Source: Sphingobacterium thalpophilum
GTDB taxonomy: Bacteria; Bacteroidota; Bacteroidia; Sphingobacteriales; Sphingobacteriaceae
NCBI RefSeq assembly: GCF_038396785.1
Contig: NZ_CP151087.1
Location: 1,736,001-1,800,000, forward strand
DNA length: 64,000 bases
Direction: 5' to 3'
Position numbers and translations under genes: made by a program. The notes under the pieces were generated by a model. That model worked only from the letters and a program-made list of their open reading frames with translations, did no database searches and was not told the DNA's origin. Every line of letters begins with the position of its first letter. Position 1 is the stretch's first letter. Of this stretch, positions 50,865 to 60,192 are shown one piece after another.

Positions 50865-51362
50865 ATGAAAACATATTCAATTTATTCTATTTTATTTATA
50901 GTTATAGGTTTAATAGGGAATCCGGTCTGCGGATTTTCATCCAATAAAAAGCTTGCCGTAAAAAAAGAACCTATTAAAAACATTACTAGTGATGTACAAC
51001 CAATTTCTGGTAATTTAATATATGTTTATATGCAACCCTTAGTAAATAAAGGGGATAGGTATCCTTATGATGGTAAAGCTATCACTGCCCCAGAAGTAAG
51101 GTTTTACCTCTACGAGGATAATAGTGGTTATAGTAAAACAATAGCACCTGCAGGTTTCACATTATATGTTGAATACAGTTATAAGAAAGGAAATGGCACT
51201 GCAACTGGGAGTAATGTGATAAATATGTCTGGTAAAAGCTCTATTTCTTTCCCTTTATCTTATTTTACTGCCTCAGATGATAATCAAATTTCCAACTGGA
51301 ATATAACTCTGGTTGCTAAACCAAATTACGAACAAATAAACTGGGGTAATATTGGTCGATAA
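50865..51362 (+). CDS. Small secreted protein, unknown function
   Basis: The 165-residue protein has an N-terminal signal peptide (MKTYSIYSILFIVIGLIGNPVCGFS) and a predicted beta-sandwich body with many Tyr, Asn and Ser. No known family. It follows the lipoprotein gene by 19 bases and has a clear terminator after it. Confidence 0.7.
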   Translation: MKTYSIYSILFIVIGLIGNPVCGFSSNKKLAVKKEPIKNITSDVQPISGNLIYVYMQPLVNKGDRYPYDGKAITAPEVRFYLYEDNSGYSKTIAPAGFTLYVEYSYKKGNGTATGSNVINMSGKSSISFPLSYFTASDDNQISNWNITLVAKPNYEQINWGNIGR

Positions 51363-51390
51363 ATTATTTTAGCTGGCAAAGATTACATGG

Positions 51391-51436
51391 AGACACCATT
51401 TCACTATCAATTATGAGATGGTGTCTCTTTTTTTAC
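51391..51436 (+). terminator. Terminator of the small secreted protein operon
   Basis: The 10-bp stem GAGACACCAT / ATGGTGTCTC has an 18-base loop and is followed by a T run. Confidence 0.82.
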
Positions 51437-51552
51437 TCGCAGTTTTGCTATTTGGTTGAGTAACTTTAATCCTGTAACCAATAAACAATATATTTCAGTG
51501 TAGAAATTAAGTATATTCTTTTTACCTTAATGAATTACGATTCTAATAAATA

Positions 51553-53214
51553 TTATCCTTTCAGCAATAATTCCGCATGCTCCAGTGCTGCATCCGTTGG
51601 ATTGGTCCCACTGAGCATCTGAGCAATTTCCCTCACTCTCCCTTCCTGATCTAATCGAACAATGTTAGAGATTGTCCGATTGGCATTATCTTCCTTGTAC
51701 ACTTTATAATGCGCTGCTCCCTTCGCTGCAATCTGGGGCAAATGAGAAATAGCGATGACCTGCATGTTCTCCGCTAACTTTTCCATCACCTCCCCGACAC
51801 GCAACGCGACCTCACCAGAGATCCCGGTATCTATTTCATCAAAAATAATGGTCGGCAATGCAGAGGTCTTAGCAACCAATGACTTAATCGCCAACATCAC
51901 CCTGGAGAGCTCTCCGCCAGAGGCAACCCGATGAATGGATTGCAAAGCCTGTCCTTTATTGGCAGAGAACAAAAACTGAATTGCATCAATCCCTGATTCC
52001 CGCATATCTCCGTCCTTTAATGGTTCAAGACTAATTTGCAGCAGAGCATTGGGCATCCCTACATTTGTCAAGGTAGCCTGCACATCCTTTGCAATCAACG
52101 CTAACACCTTTTTTCTTGCTACCGAAAGTTCTTCTGCATTTTTCCGGGCAGTGGCTAGTTTAGCTACAACCTCTTTCTCCAGTCGTTCCAATTGCTCATC
52201 CGAAGAATTTATGGCAAACAGCTTGGATTCAAGATCGTCACGCAATTGAATCAACTCTTCGACGGAGTCCACATGGTGTTTTTTCTGTAAGGAATACAAT
52301 AGGCTTAGGCGTTCATTGATATCCAGCAGAGTACCCTCGTCTATTTGCGTATCTTCCTCAAGGGAGCTCAGCTCCGCGGCAACGTCTTTCAGCTCAATCC
52401 ATGTACTCTTTAATCGCGCAGCCAAATCTGCTGCCTCAGGCAAAAATGAAGCAATTCCTTCCACTTGGGTCATCGCCTCTTTCAATCGGCTTAAAACTGC
52501 TGTATCATCGTTTTCCAAAAGATGTGATGCCCCTACCAGCCCACGCTTGATGTCCTCTGCGTTTTCCAGCTGCCGTTGCTGTATTTCAAGCTGTACCTGC
52601 TCGTCTTCTACCAATCGGGCTGCATCAAGTTCATCAAACTGAAACTGAAAATAGTCCTGCTCAATAGCGGCTTTCTTGACCATTTCCTTAAACTCTTCGA
52701 GTTCTTTTTTCGCCTTCTTGTAAGCGAAAAAGCTCGCTCGATAATTTTGCTTGAGGCCAAATGAACCTGCAACACTATCGACTACAAGGAACTGAAAATC
52801 TTCTGTATTAATCTGTAATGTTGCATGTTGAGAATGTACATCAATCAACTGTTCTCCTAAAGCTTTGAGTATAGTTAGCGTGACTGGCGAATCATTAATA
52901 AATGCACGGGATTTACCATCAGGAGAGATTTCTCTTCGAATAATGGTATGGTCTGCATATTCGAGATCATTTTCCTCAAAAAAGCTAAGCAATTGATAGG
53001 AACCTATGTTAAACTCCCCTTCAATCACGCATTTTTTGGACGGATCGAAAAAATGCTTTCCCTCCGCCCTATTTCCCAAAATCAGTGACAACGCACCCAT
53101 AATAATAGATTTACCTGCACCGGTCTCGCCGGTAATCATATTTAAACCTTTGTCAAACTGGATTTCCAATTCGTTGATGAGCGCATAATTTCTAATATGT
53201 AAGGTATCTAGCAT
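51553..53214 (-). CDS. recN: DNA repair protein RecN
   Basis: This 553-residue SMC-like ATPase acts in double-strand break repair. The N-terminal domain has Walker A GETGAGKSIIMGALSLILG. Long coiled-coil stretches with a centre loop follow, and the C-terminus has the ABC signature SGGELSRVMLAIKSL and Walker B IIFDEIDTGISG. The start ATG is preceded by an AT-rich leader. Confidence 0.96.
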   Translation of the reverse strand: MLDTLHIRNYALINELEIQFDKGLNMITGETGAGKSIIMGALSLILGNRAEGKHFFDPSKKCVIEGEFNIGSYQLLSFFEENDLEYADHTIIRREISPDGKSRAFINDSPVTLTILKALGEQLIDVHSQHATLQINTEDFQFLVVDSVAGSFGLKQNYRASFFAYKKAKKELEEFKEMVKKAAIEQDYFQFQFDELDAARLVEDEQVQLEIQQRQLENAEDIKRGLVGASHLLENDDTAVLSRLKEAMTQVEGIASFLPEAADLAARLKSTWIELKDVAAELSSLEEDTQIDEGTLLDINERLSLLYSLQKKHHVDSVEELIQLRDDLESKLFAINSSDEQLERLEKEVVAKLATARKNAEELSVARKKVLALIAKDVQATLTNVGMPNALLQISLEPLKDGDMRESGIDAIQFLFSANKGQALQSIHRVASGGELSRVMLAIKSLVAKTSALPTIIFDEIDTGISGEVALRVGEVMEKLAENMQVIAISHLPQIAAKGAAHYKVYKEDNANRTISNIVRLDQEGRVREIAQMLSGTNPTDAALEHAELLLKG

Positions 53215-53528
53215 ATTCTTGCAGGTCTATTTTTACAATTTGGAGGAAAAACCGTTCCTCAATCGGATCCCATATTTTATGAACTTTCTGAAGGTAATTT
53301 ACCTAAAAATCAGGCGATTTCAATACGTTTTGCCTTAAAAAAATAGAAATCTTCTTGACTGACTTTTTCGTTTTTGATATTTACAGATACTAAATACTAA
53401 AAATAATATCAATTATCCAAACAAAAACGACAAATTAAACTATTATTTTTAGTAATATCATTCTATTTTTGACAAAAGAATGTTCTCTTTCAGCTCCATT
53501 GACATAAATTAATTCCTATTTTTATGGC
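53215..53528. other. Divergent intergenic region between recN and the SprT-like gene
   Basis: This 314-base AT-rich region holds divergent promoters. TTG (53499-53501) followed after 15 bases by TATTTTTA (53517-53524) is a weak match to the -33/-7 pair for the plus-strand gene. No hairpin or small gene is seen. Confidence 0.4.
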
Positions 53529-54143
53529 ATGCAAGATTATAGTGCTACCCTAAAAAAATACATGCCCGAAGAAGCAGCACCGATTATATCCAACTGGATT
53601 AACCACACCCGCTGCCTATTTAAAATCTCTCGTTCAAGAAGTACGAAGCTAGGAGATTACCGTGCACCTTTTAAAGGAAGTCCACATCGCATCTCGGTCA
53701 ACCATGATTTAAATTCATATTCGTTTTTGATTACGACTATCCATGAATTCGCACATTTACAAACTTGGAATAAACATCAGCATCGTGTCAAACCACATGG
53801 TTCGGAATGGAAGAGCAACTTTAAAGAGCTTATGGATCCTTTTCTAAAATTGAATATCTTCCCGGCTGATATCAGTAGCGCCATTCATCGCTATATGGAA
53901 AATCCTGCGGCTTCCAGCTGCACCGACCTCCACCTATTTCGCACCTTAAAATCATATGATACCGTCAAAACCAGTGCCCTTACGGTAGAATCCCTGGAGG
54001 ATGGTCATTTCTTTAAACTCAAAAACGGGCGTTCATTTCAACGTATTGAGAAGATAAGAAAACGCTATAAGTGCATGGAATTGAGCAGCAAACGTATGTA
54101 CCTATTCAATCCAATCGCGGAGGTATTTCTGTTGGAACAATGA
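53529..54143 (+). CDS. SprT-like zinc metalloprotease domain protein
   Basis: The 204-residue protein has HEFAH at residues 72-76 with a third histidine in KPHGSEWK (His90), the SprT/SPRTN arrangement for a zinc-dependent protease or DNA-protein crosslink factor. The usual C-terminal zinc ribbon is not evident (only one Cys, in YKCMEL). Next to recN it may act in DNA repair, but this is only suggestive. Confidence 0.85.
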   Translation: MQDYSATLKKYMPEEAAPIISNWINHTRCLFKISRSRSTKLGDYRAPFKGSPHRISVNHDLNSYSFLITTIHEFAHLQTWNKHQHRVKPHGSEWKSNFKELMDPFLKLNIFPADISSAIHRYMENPAASSCTDLHLFRTLKSYDTVKTSALTVESLEDGHFFKLKNGRSFQRIEKIRKRYKCMELSSKRMYLFNPIAEVFLLEQ

Positions 54144-54146
54144 TTT

Positions 54147-54179
54147 TTGATAAATACATTCATTATATTTTTATCTTTG
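54147..54179 (+). promoter_or_regulatory. Promoter of the small 4-helix membrane protein gene
   Basis: TTG (54147-54149), 22 bases, then TATCTTTG (54172-54179), an exact TAnnTTTG, 32 bases before the ATG at 54211. Confidence 0.65.
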
Positions 54180-54210
54180 CTAACTTAGGAAATAAATAAA
54201 GAGAGCTTTT

Positions 54211-54624
54211 ATGTTACACTTACACTCGACTATAGCAATTGTATTATTGCTAGCCCTGGTGATATCGATCGTGATCACCCTATCAAACTACCTTGGCAAC
54301 AAACCGTACAACCGTAAAATTGCTTTATTGGGTTTTATCGCATCGCATATTCAATTATTGGTGGGATTGATTTTATTCTTTTATTTGAAGTATCCATCGA
54401 TGATATCTGGTACCGTAATGAAAGATCCGGCATTACGTTTTAAAATCATCGAACACCCTTTGACCATGATCATTGCTATTGTATTGATCACAATTGGTTA
54501 CTCGAAAGCTAAAAAGATTGAAAATGCCAAAAAAGCAAATCAAACAGTTATTATTTTCTACATTATCGGTTTGATCTTGATGCTTGCTCGTATTCCTTGG
54601 TCTACTTGGTCACTCTTCGCATAG
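54211..54624 (+). CDS. Small four-helix membrane protein, unknown function
   Basis: The 137-residue protein has about four hydrophobic helices (IAIVLLLALVISIVI, ALLGFIASHIQLLVGLILFF, HPLTMIIAIVLITIGY, IIFYIIGLILMLARI). Two histidines (SHIQ, EHPL) near helix ends could bind heme, as in cytochrome-b-like proteins. It is not otherwise recognised. A terminator follows. Confidence 0.7.
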   Translation: MLHLHSTIAIVLLLALVISIVITLSNYLGNKPYNRKIALLGFIASHIQLLVGLILFFYLKYPSMISGTVMKDPALRFKIIEHPLTMIIAIVLITIGYSKAKKIENAKKANQTVIIFYIIGLILMLARIPWSTWSLFA

Positions 54625-54646
54625 TCTAAGATAATCTACAAAAAGG

Positions 54647-54676
54647 GCCTCACTGCAAATTGTGAGGCTTTTTTTG
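54647..54676 (+). terminator. Terminator after the four-helix protein
   Basis: A 7-bp stem GCCTCAC / GTGAGGC is followed by a T run. Confidence 0.8.
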
Positions 54677-54717
54677 TATCTAGTAGAGACTGAGATTCCA
54701 GATTTTATCCCATAAAA

Positions 54718-54741
54718 AAAGCTGCAGTATACTGCAGCTTT
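54718..54741 (-). terminator. Terminator of the small two-helix protein gene
   Basis: A perfect 24-base palindrome (arms AAAGCTGCAGTA / TACTGCAGCTTT) is followed by a T run on the minus strand. Confidence 0.78.
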
Positions 54742-54764
54742 CAAATATCTTAGTTGACTGTTAA

Positions 54765-55025
54765 TTAGTCACGGTTTTTTCCAAATCCCAAAATTCCGAA
54801 AACGGTTTTGAATGCGATAAGTGCACCTACAATCATGGAGATGTTAGCTATTGCGGAAAACAAAAAAGTTTGTTGGCCCATTGCCGTACATACATCCGGT
54901 ACAAAACGGATAAATGTACCTATTAAACCTAAAGCGATCGCTACTACCAATGTTTTGTAGTAATGAGTTTGATTCGCATTATTATCAGTTGTCTTTGGAC
55001 CTCTTGGTTGTACAGTTTCTGCCAT
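54765..55025 (-). CDS. Small membrane protein, unknown function
   Basis: The 86-residue protein has two hydrophobic helices (TLVVAIALGLIGTFIRFV and TFLFSAIANISMIVGALIAF) and a basic/polar N-terminus. No family recognised. Confidence 0.65.
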   Translation of the reverse strand: MAETVQPRGPKTTDNNANQTHYYKTLVVAIALGLIGTFIRFVPDVCTAMGQQTFLFSAIANISMIVGALIAFKTVFGILGFGKNRD

Positions 55026-55107
55026 TTCAATTTCGATTTTATTCGATACAAATGTACAAAATAATCTATGTTAGAAAAATAAAAATGAAAAAACCAGTGA
55101 TCATCAA

Positions 55108-55437
55108 TTATTCTGGATATTTCTGTTCATATTTTTCTTTTTTTCGACTGTACTCATGTGGATGCTCTTTCGTAATATGAAAGCCACCACAGTGGATGCA
55201 ACCATACGCATAGCGTTGCTTTGGCTTTCCTTCCCCACTACCATATCGGTGCTTCCTTCGATTTTTTCCCCGTAGCCACTTCTTATAGCGCCATTTTAAC
55301 CACTGTATAAAGAAACCTGCTTCGCCCTTGCTATTAAAACGCACTTTACCGGTAGCACGGCATTTTCGACGTTCGATCAAGCTATTGATTTCGACAGATC
55401 TAAATACTTCATCCATAAATTGCTTTTTGCTGCTCAT
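55108..55437 (-). CDS. Small basic protein with Cys-His zinc-ribbon-like motif
   Basis: The 109-residue, strongly basic protein ends with YGCIHCGGFHITKEH. A further Cys near residue 26 (KCRATGKVRF) and a basic middle (WRYKKWLRGKNRRKHR) suggest nucleic-acid binding. Similar small zinc-ribbon proteins (YRCPHCGGWH type) are widespread and uncharacterised. It starts 16 bases after the FecR gene, probably same transcript. Confidence 0.72.
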   Translation of the reverse strand: MSSKKQFMDEVFRSVEINSLIERRKCRATGKVRFNSKGEAGFFIQWLKWRYKKWLRGKNRRKHRYGSGEGKPKQRYAYGCIHCGGFHITKEHPHEYSRKKEKYEQKYPE

Positions 55438-55453
55438 GCTACGTGTTCCTTTC

Positions 55454-56749
55454 TTATTTTATTTTCCTATTGCCTCCATTTAATTGCCTCATGGCTACCC
55501 GTTCATGTTTGTCTTCTGGGCAGAAGCTTATCATTCCTTCCTTTTCATGAAGCAGTATCCCTGCTTGGCGAATCGCAGCATATACGTCTTCCCTACCACT
55601 CTGATAGCAAATGGATACCGAAATATGTTTGTTCTTCGGAATACAATCCCATTTTTTTATTACAAATCCTTCCCAGCGGCTCATTTCATCAACGAAGACA
55701 TACAAGGGTATATCTTTATAGATACGAATTTTTCGGGTCCACATCCGGGCATCTTCAAAATCCAGATTTGCCACATAGTCCATGGTATCTTGCACATGCT
55801 GATTTTTGCCTACATTTTTAGCTCCAACAAAAACAAAGTCTCCAGGACAGATTATTGACCGCCCTTTTTTCAGGTGGTAAGCGTAGACCTGCAACGTCCC
55901 ATCATTTAAAATTGTCTTCATCATGCTTGTATCGGATCTAACTAAAAAGTCAGCGTGACGGGCAATTAATTCACCTTTTTCCGTACCTATAATCAAAGGA
56001 GCATTTTTGCTCCGGCTTTTAGCATTCACATAGGCCTCCCCATGTATGTACACTATAGTCGAGTCTCGTTTTACGATCGGATAGCTCAATCTGGACTGTG
56101 CATTTAAGCGTATCTGTGTCCCATCTTCCAGCTCGACTACACATTGCTGCCGCGGACCCGTATAAATATCCAGACTTGTCCGTCCATCGGCTACATCATT
56201 GGCTCCGTATTTTCTTTGGACACGTAGCAGGCCTTCTGTAGTACGGTTGATCACCACATTTCCAAGCTGCATTATTTCACCGAATGTATCCTGTTCTACC
56301 CTGATCCAAGAAGAGTCAGCAGATAGGACTAGACAAGAGGACTCTGCGAGCGGGATTTCTTCATTATCGCCCACGTTGAGACATTTACTATCCAAATGTA
56401 ACATCACATCCTTTTTTTGCCTTGAAGAAAATAAGTACAGAACCGCAGCTCCCATAAACAGCACCAATGCCGCCGCATAGCCTAGCATACTGTATTGTTT
56501 TCTTTTCCTTTGTCGCCTGATGTCTTCTCCTCTTCTTTTTATTTCCTCATAATCAGGTGTCCAATCTCCCAACGAATCTTTAGGCAACCGACTTTCAAGC
56601 TGCCCTAGTACTTCGATGAGCATACAGTCATATTCGTCCTCCGAATAATGTACCTTTCTCTCCGCCAATTCTACCTCTTCTTTTTCTGTTATTATTTCCA
56701 GCAGCTGTTTTTCGATCAGCTCTCGAATTTTTGTAGTATCGCGTTCCAT
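55454..56749 (-). CDS. FecR family anti-sigma factor
   Basis: This 431-residue inner-membrane regulator receives a signal from a TonB-dependent receptor and releases its ECF sigma. The cytosolic N-terminal part (1-90) precedes one membrane helix (SMLGYAAALVLFMGAAVLYLF). The periplasmic FecR domain (ECF-type core: GPRQQCVVELEDGTQIRLNAQSRLSYP, VYIHGEAYVNA) and a C-terminal DUF4974-like domain follow. The start is ATG 56749, three codons inside a TTG. The sigma gene is upstream by 107 bases. Confidence 0.9.
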   Translation of the reverse strand: MERDTTKIRELIEKQLLEIITEKEEVELAERKVHYSEDEYDCMLIEVLGQLESRLPKDSLGDWTPDYEEIKRRGEDIRRQRKRKQYSMLGYAAALVLFMGAAVLYLFSSRQKKDVMLHLDSKCLNVGDNEEIPLAESSCLVLSADSSWIRVEQDTFGEIMQLGNVVINRTTEGLLRVQRKYGANDVADGRTSLDIYTGPRQQCVVELEDGTQIRLNAQSRLSYPIVKRDSTIVYIHGEAYVNAKSRSKNAPLIIGTEKGELIARHADFLVRSDTSMMKTILNDGTLQVYAYHLKKGRSIICPGDFVFVGAKNVGKNQHVQDTMDYVANLDFEDARMWTRKIRIYKDIPLYVFVDEMSRWEGFVIKKWDCIPKNKHISVSICYQSGREDVYAAIRQAGILLHEKEGMISFCPEDKHERVAMRQLNGGNRKIK

Positions 56750-56856
56750 TTTCTTCAATTCTAATCTATGTTCAATTAATACTAGAACTCACTATTAGAT
56801 AAGCATAACTTATCTTTTCTTAAATTATAATTTATATTCAATTATACCCCGTATAA

Positions 56857-57384
56857 TTATCTTCTCAGGAGCCGTCGGATTTTGGCGAGTGCCCTACTCA
56901 ATAGATTTCGAACCCGCTGTGGACGTAGATCATGCCGGATCTCCAACTCCTTATTGTGTAGGCCATGCACTTTGGCATCAATCAATATTTTCTTTTCCAT
57001 GGGACTAAGCTGTTCTGCTTTTGATAAGACTATCTCCAGCATTTCCCGATAATGTAGTTCAGCGTCACTATCTTCACTATTCGGTTCATTCCGCAGTTCA
57101 TCTATAGGTATTTTTCGATCGGTCCTTTCCTGCCGAAGCATTTTGAGTGCAATATTTTTTGCGATGACCATCATCCATACGAAAGGATCTTTACGTACAG
57201 CAATCTTTTCCCTTTCCACAAACAAGGTCATCAAGGTTTCTGAAATCACGTCCTTGACGAGTTCATCATCATTGCGAATAAAAATTTTAATTCGCTGTTT
57301 TAGCTGACTACCATGTTTAGCCATGATAAGCCTCAAACCACGGTCAGGCTCATTTACTAAAATTTCAAAAGGATCTTCTCCCAT
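56857..57384 (-). CDS. ECF-type RNA polymerase sigma factor
   Basis: The 175-residue protein has a region 2-like part (DDELVKDVISETLMTLF, DPFVWMMVIAKNIALKML) and a region 4 helix-turn-helix (LSPMEKKILIDAKVHGLHNKELEIRHDLRPQRVRNLLSRALAKIRRLLRR). It pairs with the FecR gene. Genes of this type are linked to SusC/SusD loci; here the SusC/D pair lies 1.4 kb upstream on the same strand. Confidence 0.88.
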   Translation of the reverse strand: MGEDPFEILVNEPDRGLRLIMAKHGSQLKQRIKIFIRNDDELVKDVISETLMTLFVEREKIAVRKDPFVWMMVIAKNIALKMLRQERTDRKIPIDELRNEPNSEDSDAELHYREMLEIVLSKAEQLSPMEKKILIDAKVHGLHNKELEIRHDLRPQRVRNLLSRALAKIRRLLRR

Positions 57385-57642
57385 ATCTCATCATTTAAGT
57401 ACAACAAAGGCTTCATACAGCTCGATAACAAAAATAAAATACTCACAAACAGACAGTTATAAAATAAAACCATTTATAGTGGGTACATATTGCATCCTTA
57501 TGGTAGCTATATATAAACAGGAATGAAATAATTGATTTTGGTAACACTAAGATACAAACACAAAACCGAATAAACAAATTTAAATATCTGATTTATAAAT
57601 AGTTGCATTCAATATACGACCTGAAATTATACTGTTTAAAAA

Positions 57643-58236
57643 ATGAAAACAAGAGCTTCACATATCACCGCTACCAGTATCCGCGCCTTTATGATCCTCT
57701 TTTGGGCATGGGTTGCGCTTGATAAGCTATGGGATCTGCCGGGCTTCCATCAGGCACTGATAAAACAACCATTTCCAGACTGGTGGGCAGGGATTTTGTT
57801 TTGGCTTCTACCATTGATGGAGCTGGCTATAGTGCTACTGTTTTCTATCCACTCTTTCAGAAAGAAAAAACATCTATTTTTTGATCCTTTCGCGCTGTCT
57901 GCATTGCTATTAACGGTTTTTACTGTCTACATCGTTCTTGGCGTCGCCGGTTTATACGCTCAAAAGCCCTGCGGCTGTGCTTCTGTACTGAGCGGGCTAT
58001 CCTGGGGCGGACACCTTGTTGTCAACCTGCTGTTATTGCTGCTGTCCATATTGGGGTGGTACTTGACTGGCCCAACTACCCCCATGGCTGGGTGTAAGCG
58101 ATCTAAAAAACAGGTCATTTTATTCTATACCAGGCGCTTATTGATTAACGTACCGATCTATGCTGTTATACTGCTGCGCGTCAAGAAATACAAAATGCGG
58201 TTTGCTCTCTTCCCGGCCGGGCCGGTAGAGCTATAA
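57643..58236 (+). CDS. MauE/DoxX-like membrane protein
   Basis: The 197-residue protein has four membrane helices and the motif KPCGCASVLSGLSWGGHLVVN that marks the MauE-like family in Sphingobacteriaceae. The CGC cysteines suggest a disulfide or redox role (MauE is needed for methylamine dehydrogenase maturation). The substrate here is unknown. It is divergent from the sigma gene. Confidence 0.75.
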   Translation: MKTRASHITATSIRAFMILFWAWVALDKLWDLPGFHQALIKQPFPDWWAGILFWLLPLMELAIVLLFSIHSFRKKKHLFFDPFALSALLLTVFTVYIVLGVAGLYAQKPCGCASVLSGLSWGGHLVVNLLLLLLSILGWYLTGPTTPMAGCKRSKKQVILFYTRRLLINVPIYAVILLRVKKYKMRFALFPAGPVEL

Positions 58237-58390
58237 ATTATGATACGTGAAGGCACAGCCCGTAAAAACAGATCCCGAGGCATAGGACAGACTGATGCAC
58301 CTCGTTAAAGCAAAGTGTCGGTCAAAATAAATTAACATAGAGTTTTTTGTGGAGGTAAACTTTTTTTGCTACTATAAAAAAGGCCTCGGT

Positions 58391-58762
58391 ATGAAAGCAA
58401 TATCTTTCATCAAAAATAATGCAATGGCTATGGTAGCCGGCGCTGCAATTATTGGTTTTAGTTCGTTTAAGTTGGCAGAGAAAATCATATATCCGGCCGA
58501 CGAAGTATGGTTTGAGTTCAATAGTTCCTTGAATCCAGGTGATTCTGGTTACGACACTGCGATAACCACACCAAGCAATTATACAAATACAGGCTCTGCC
58601 ACAAATCCGTCACAATGTTCAAGTACACCGAAGGTATGTGCGGTAAAAGCTGAGCCCGACGGATCAGGACATGTGTCAGCTTCCACTTTAAATTCATTAA
58701 AAGCAGATATGTTAAATCCTTCAAGCAGTAATCCAGCTATTTCTAAAAAACCTAATGACTAA
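58391..58762 (+). CDS. Small exported protein, DUF6520-like
   Basis: The 123-residue protein begins at ATG 58391 (MKAISFIKNNAMAMVAGAAIIGFSSF signal region). An upstream ATG at 58349 is less likely. The mature part (VWFEFNSSL ... TNPSQCSSTPKVCAVKAEPDGSGH) has two Cys. Sphingobacteriaceae genomes often hold such genes next to MauE-like genes. The function is unknown. Confidence 0.68.
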   Translation: MKAISFIKNNAMAMVAGAAIIGFSSFKLAEKIIYPADEVWFEFNSSLNPGDSGYDTAITTPSNYTNTGSATNPSQCSSTPKVCAVKAEPDGSGHVSASTLNSLKADMLNPSSSNPAISKKPND

Positions 58763-58776
58763 TTTATACAGTCAGT

Positions 58777-58818
58777 AAATGCCCCTTAGCCTCTCGCTGT
58801 CTAGGGGCATTTATTTTG
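58777..58818. terminator. Terminator between the small exported protein and susD
   Basis: The 10-bp stem AAATGCCCCT / AGGGGCATTT has a 16-base loop. It lies between convergent genes and probably serves both. Confidence 0.78.
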
Positions 58819-58829
58819 CTAAACGCTCA

Positions 58830-60182
58830 TTAATTCTGTTCCATATCAGACATCTCTATCACTTTTTGCGGAAAAAGAAAGGTGAAATTTTTAACCTCAT
58901 TTAAATCAATACTATATATTTTTCCCTCAATTATTCTCCGAATCTCCTTTTTCCCAATGTACTTATCTTCAAGTCTTCTCAGATCCATCCATCTTATTCC
59001 GCGTAGCAGAAGTTCCTTTCTTCGTTCTGCATAGATGAATTTGAGAAGCTCATCTTGTGCTGCTGGAAAAGGCTCGATAGCCACCGTACTACTATATCGT
59101 TTGTCCGTTAAAAATTTTATGGTTTTACTAGCAAGCGTCAATTGCCCTAGTCTGGCCTCACATTCAGCTTTTGTCAACCACAATTCTGCTGTTGTTATCC
59201 CATTAAATTTTTGTGCATTTGAGTTTCCCGAATAATCTCCAGTAAATGCGAAATAGCCGTCAGCCTGTTTCGAGAAGAATCGCGTTTTACGTAAATCACT
59301 ATCTGTATAACTATCATACAGCACCGTATCAATTCGGAGAACTGACTCTCTTGAAAGATTTTCGGCCGCATGAATAGAAAAGAACAATACTTCGGGATTA
59401 AATCTCTCAAATGGATATTTTTTATCACGATCGATCTGGTTATAGTCCATAAGTTGATCATAAGATTCTAAAGCTCGGTTTGAAGTGGCTAATGCCTGTT
59501 CGTAATCCCCCATCGCAAGGTATACCCTTGAAAGTAAGCCCAATGCTGCATTTCTATTAGGTCGAGTTGGATACGTCACATTCTGATCAGTCAAATAATC
59601 AGATGCTAATTTTAGATCGGCAATGATAAGATTCATTGTTTCTTTTAGAGATAATCTTATGGGCTTATCATTTACATCAGTACTCATTTTCATTGGTGGT
59701 CCCAAGACTAATTCGGCTGTCTTTTGGTTATAGGCCGGTGCATATATCTGCGCTAAATCAAAATAGCTATACGCTCTAAAAAACAAAGCCATTCCCTCCA
59801 AATTTCGTCGATCCTTTTGATCAAGCTGAATCTTATCAAGGTGTTCAAGTACGGTATTAACATTAAGAATACGACTATAGGACACCCAATACCAATCGGC
59901 CAAAGGCTTTCTATCCCATATATAAATGGCCCTGTCAGACAGCTGACTTATTCCCATATATTGTTTATCCAATATAAAAAAATCATCCGAAGCAATATCG
60001 CCGACCGCTGCTACATAGCTTTGATTCATTACAACAGTATAGTCCATGAGGGCATAGAGATCAGATTTTGAGCTAATCGTAGCCAATGACATATCAGATT
60101 TTTCCTCTAGAAATTGGTTACATCCCAACATCAACATCATAACAATACCAATTACCATTTTTGTTGATAGTATATTTTTCAT
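58830..60182 (-). CDS. SusD/RagB-like outer-membrane lipoprotein
   Basis: This 450-residue surface lipoprotein binds a nutrient and hands it to SusC. Signal and lipobox: GIVMMLMLGC at the N-terminus. TPR-like helices (RRNLEGMALFFRAYSYFDLAQIYAP) and the C-terminal SusD motif FIYAERRKELLLRGIRWMDLRRL are typical. It is coupled to susC with a 10-base gap. The substrate (peptide, glycan or other) cannot be read from sequence. Confidence 0.93.
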   Translation of the reverse strand: MKNILSTKMVIGIVMMLMLGCNQFLEEKSDMSLATISSKSDLYALMDYTVVMNQSYVAAVGDIASDDFFILDKQYMGISQLSDRAIYIWDRKPLADWYWVSYSRILNVNTVLEHLDKIQLDQKDRRNLEGMALFFRAYSYFDLAQIYAPAYNQKTAELVLGPPMKMSTDVNDKPIRLSLKETMNLIIADLKLASDYLTDQNVTYPTRPNRNAALGLLSRVYLAMGDYEQALATSNRALESYDQLMDYNQIDRDKKYPFERFNPEVLFFSIHAAENLSRESVLRIDTVLYDSYTDSDLRKTRFFSKQADGYFAFTGDYSGNSNAQKFNGITTAELWLTKAECEARLGQLTLASKTIKFLTDKRYSSTVAIEPFPAAQDELLKFIYAERRKELLLRGIRWMDLRRLEDKYIGKKEIRRIIEGKIYSIDLNEVKNFTFLFPQKVIEMSDMEQN

Positions 60183-60192
60183 AATTCTTCTA

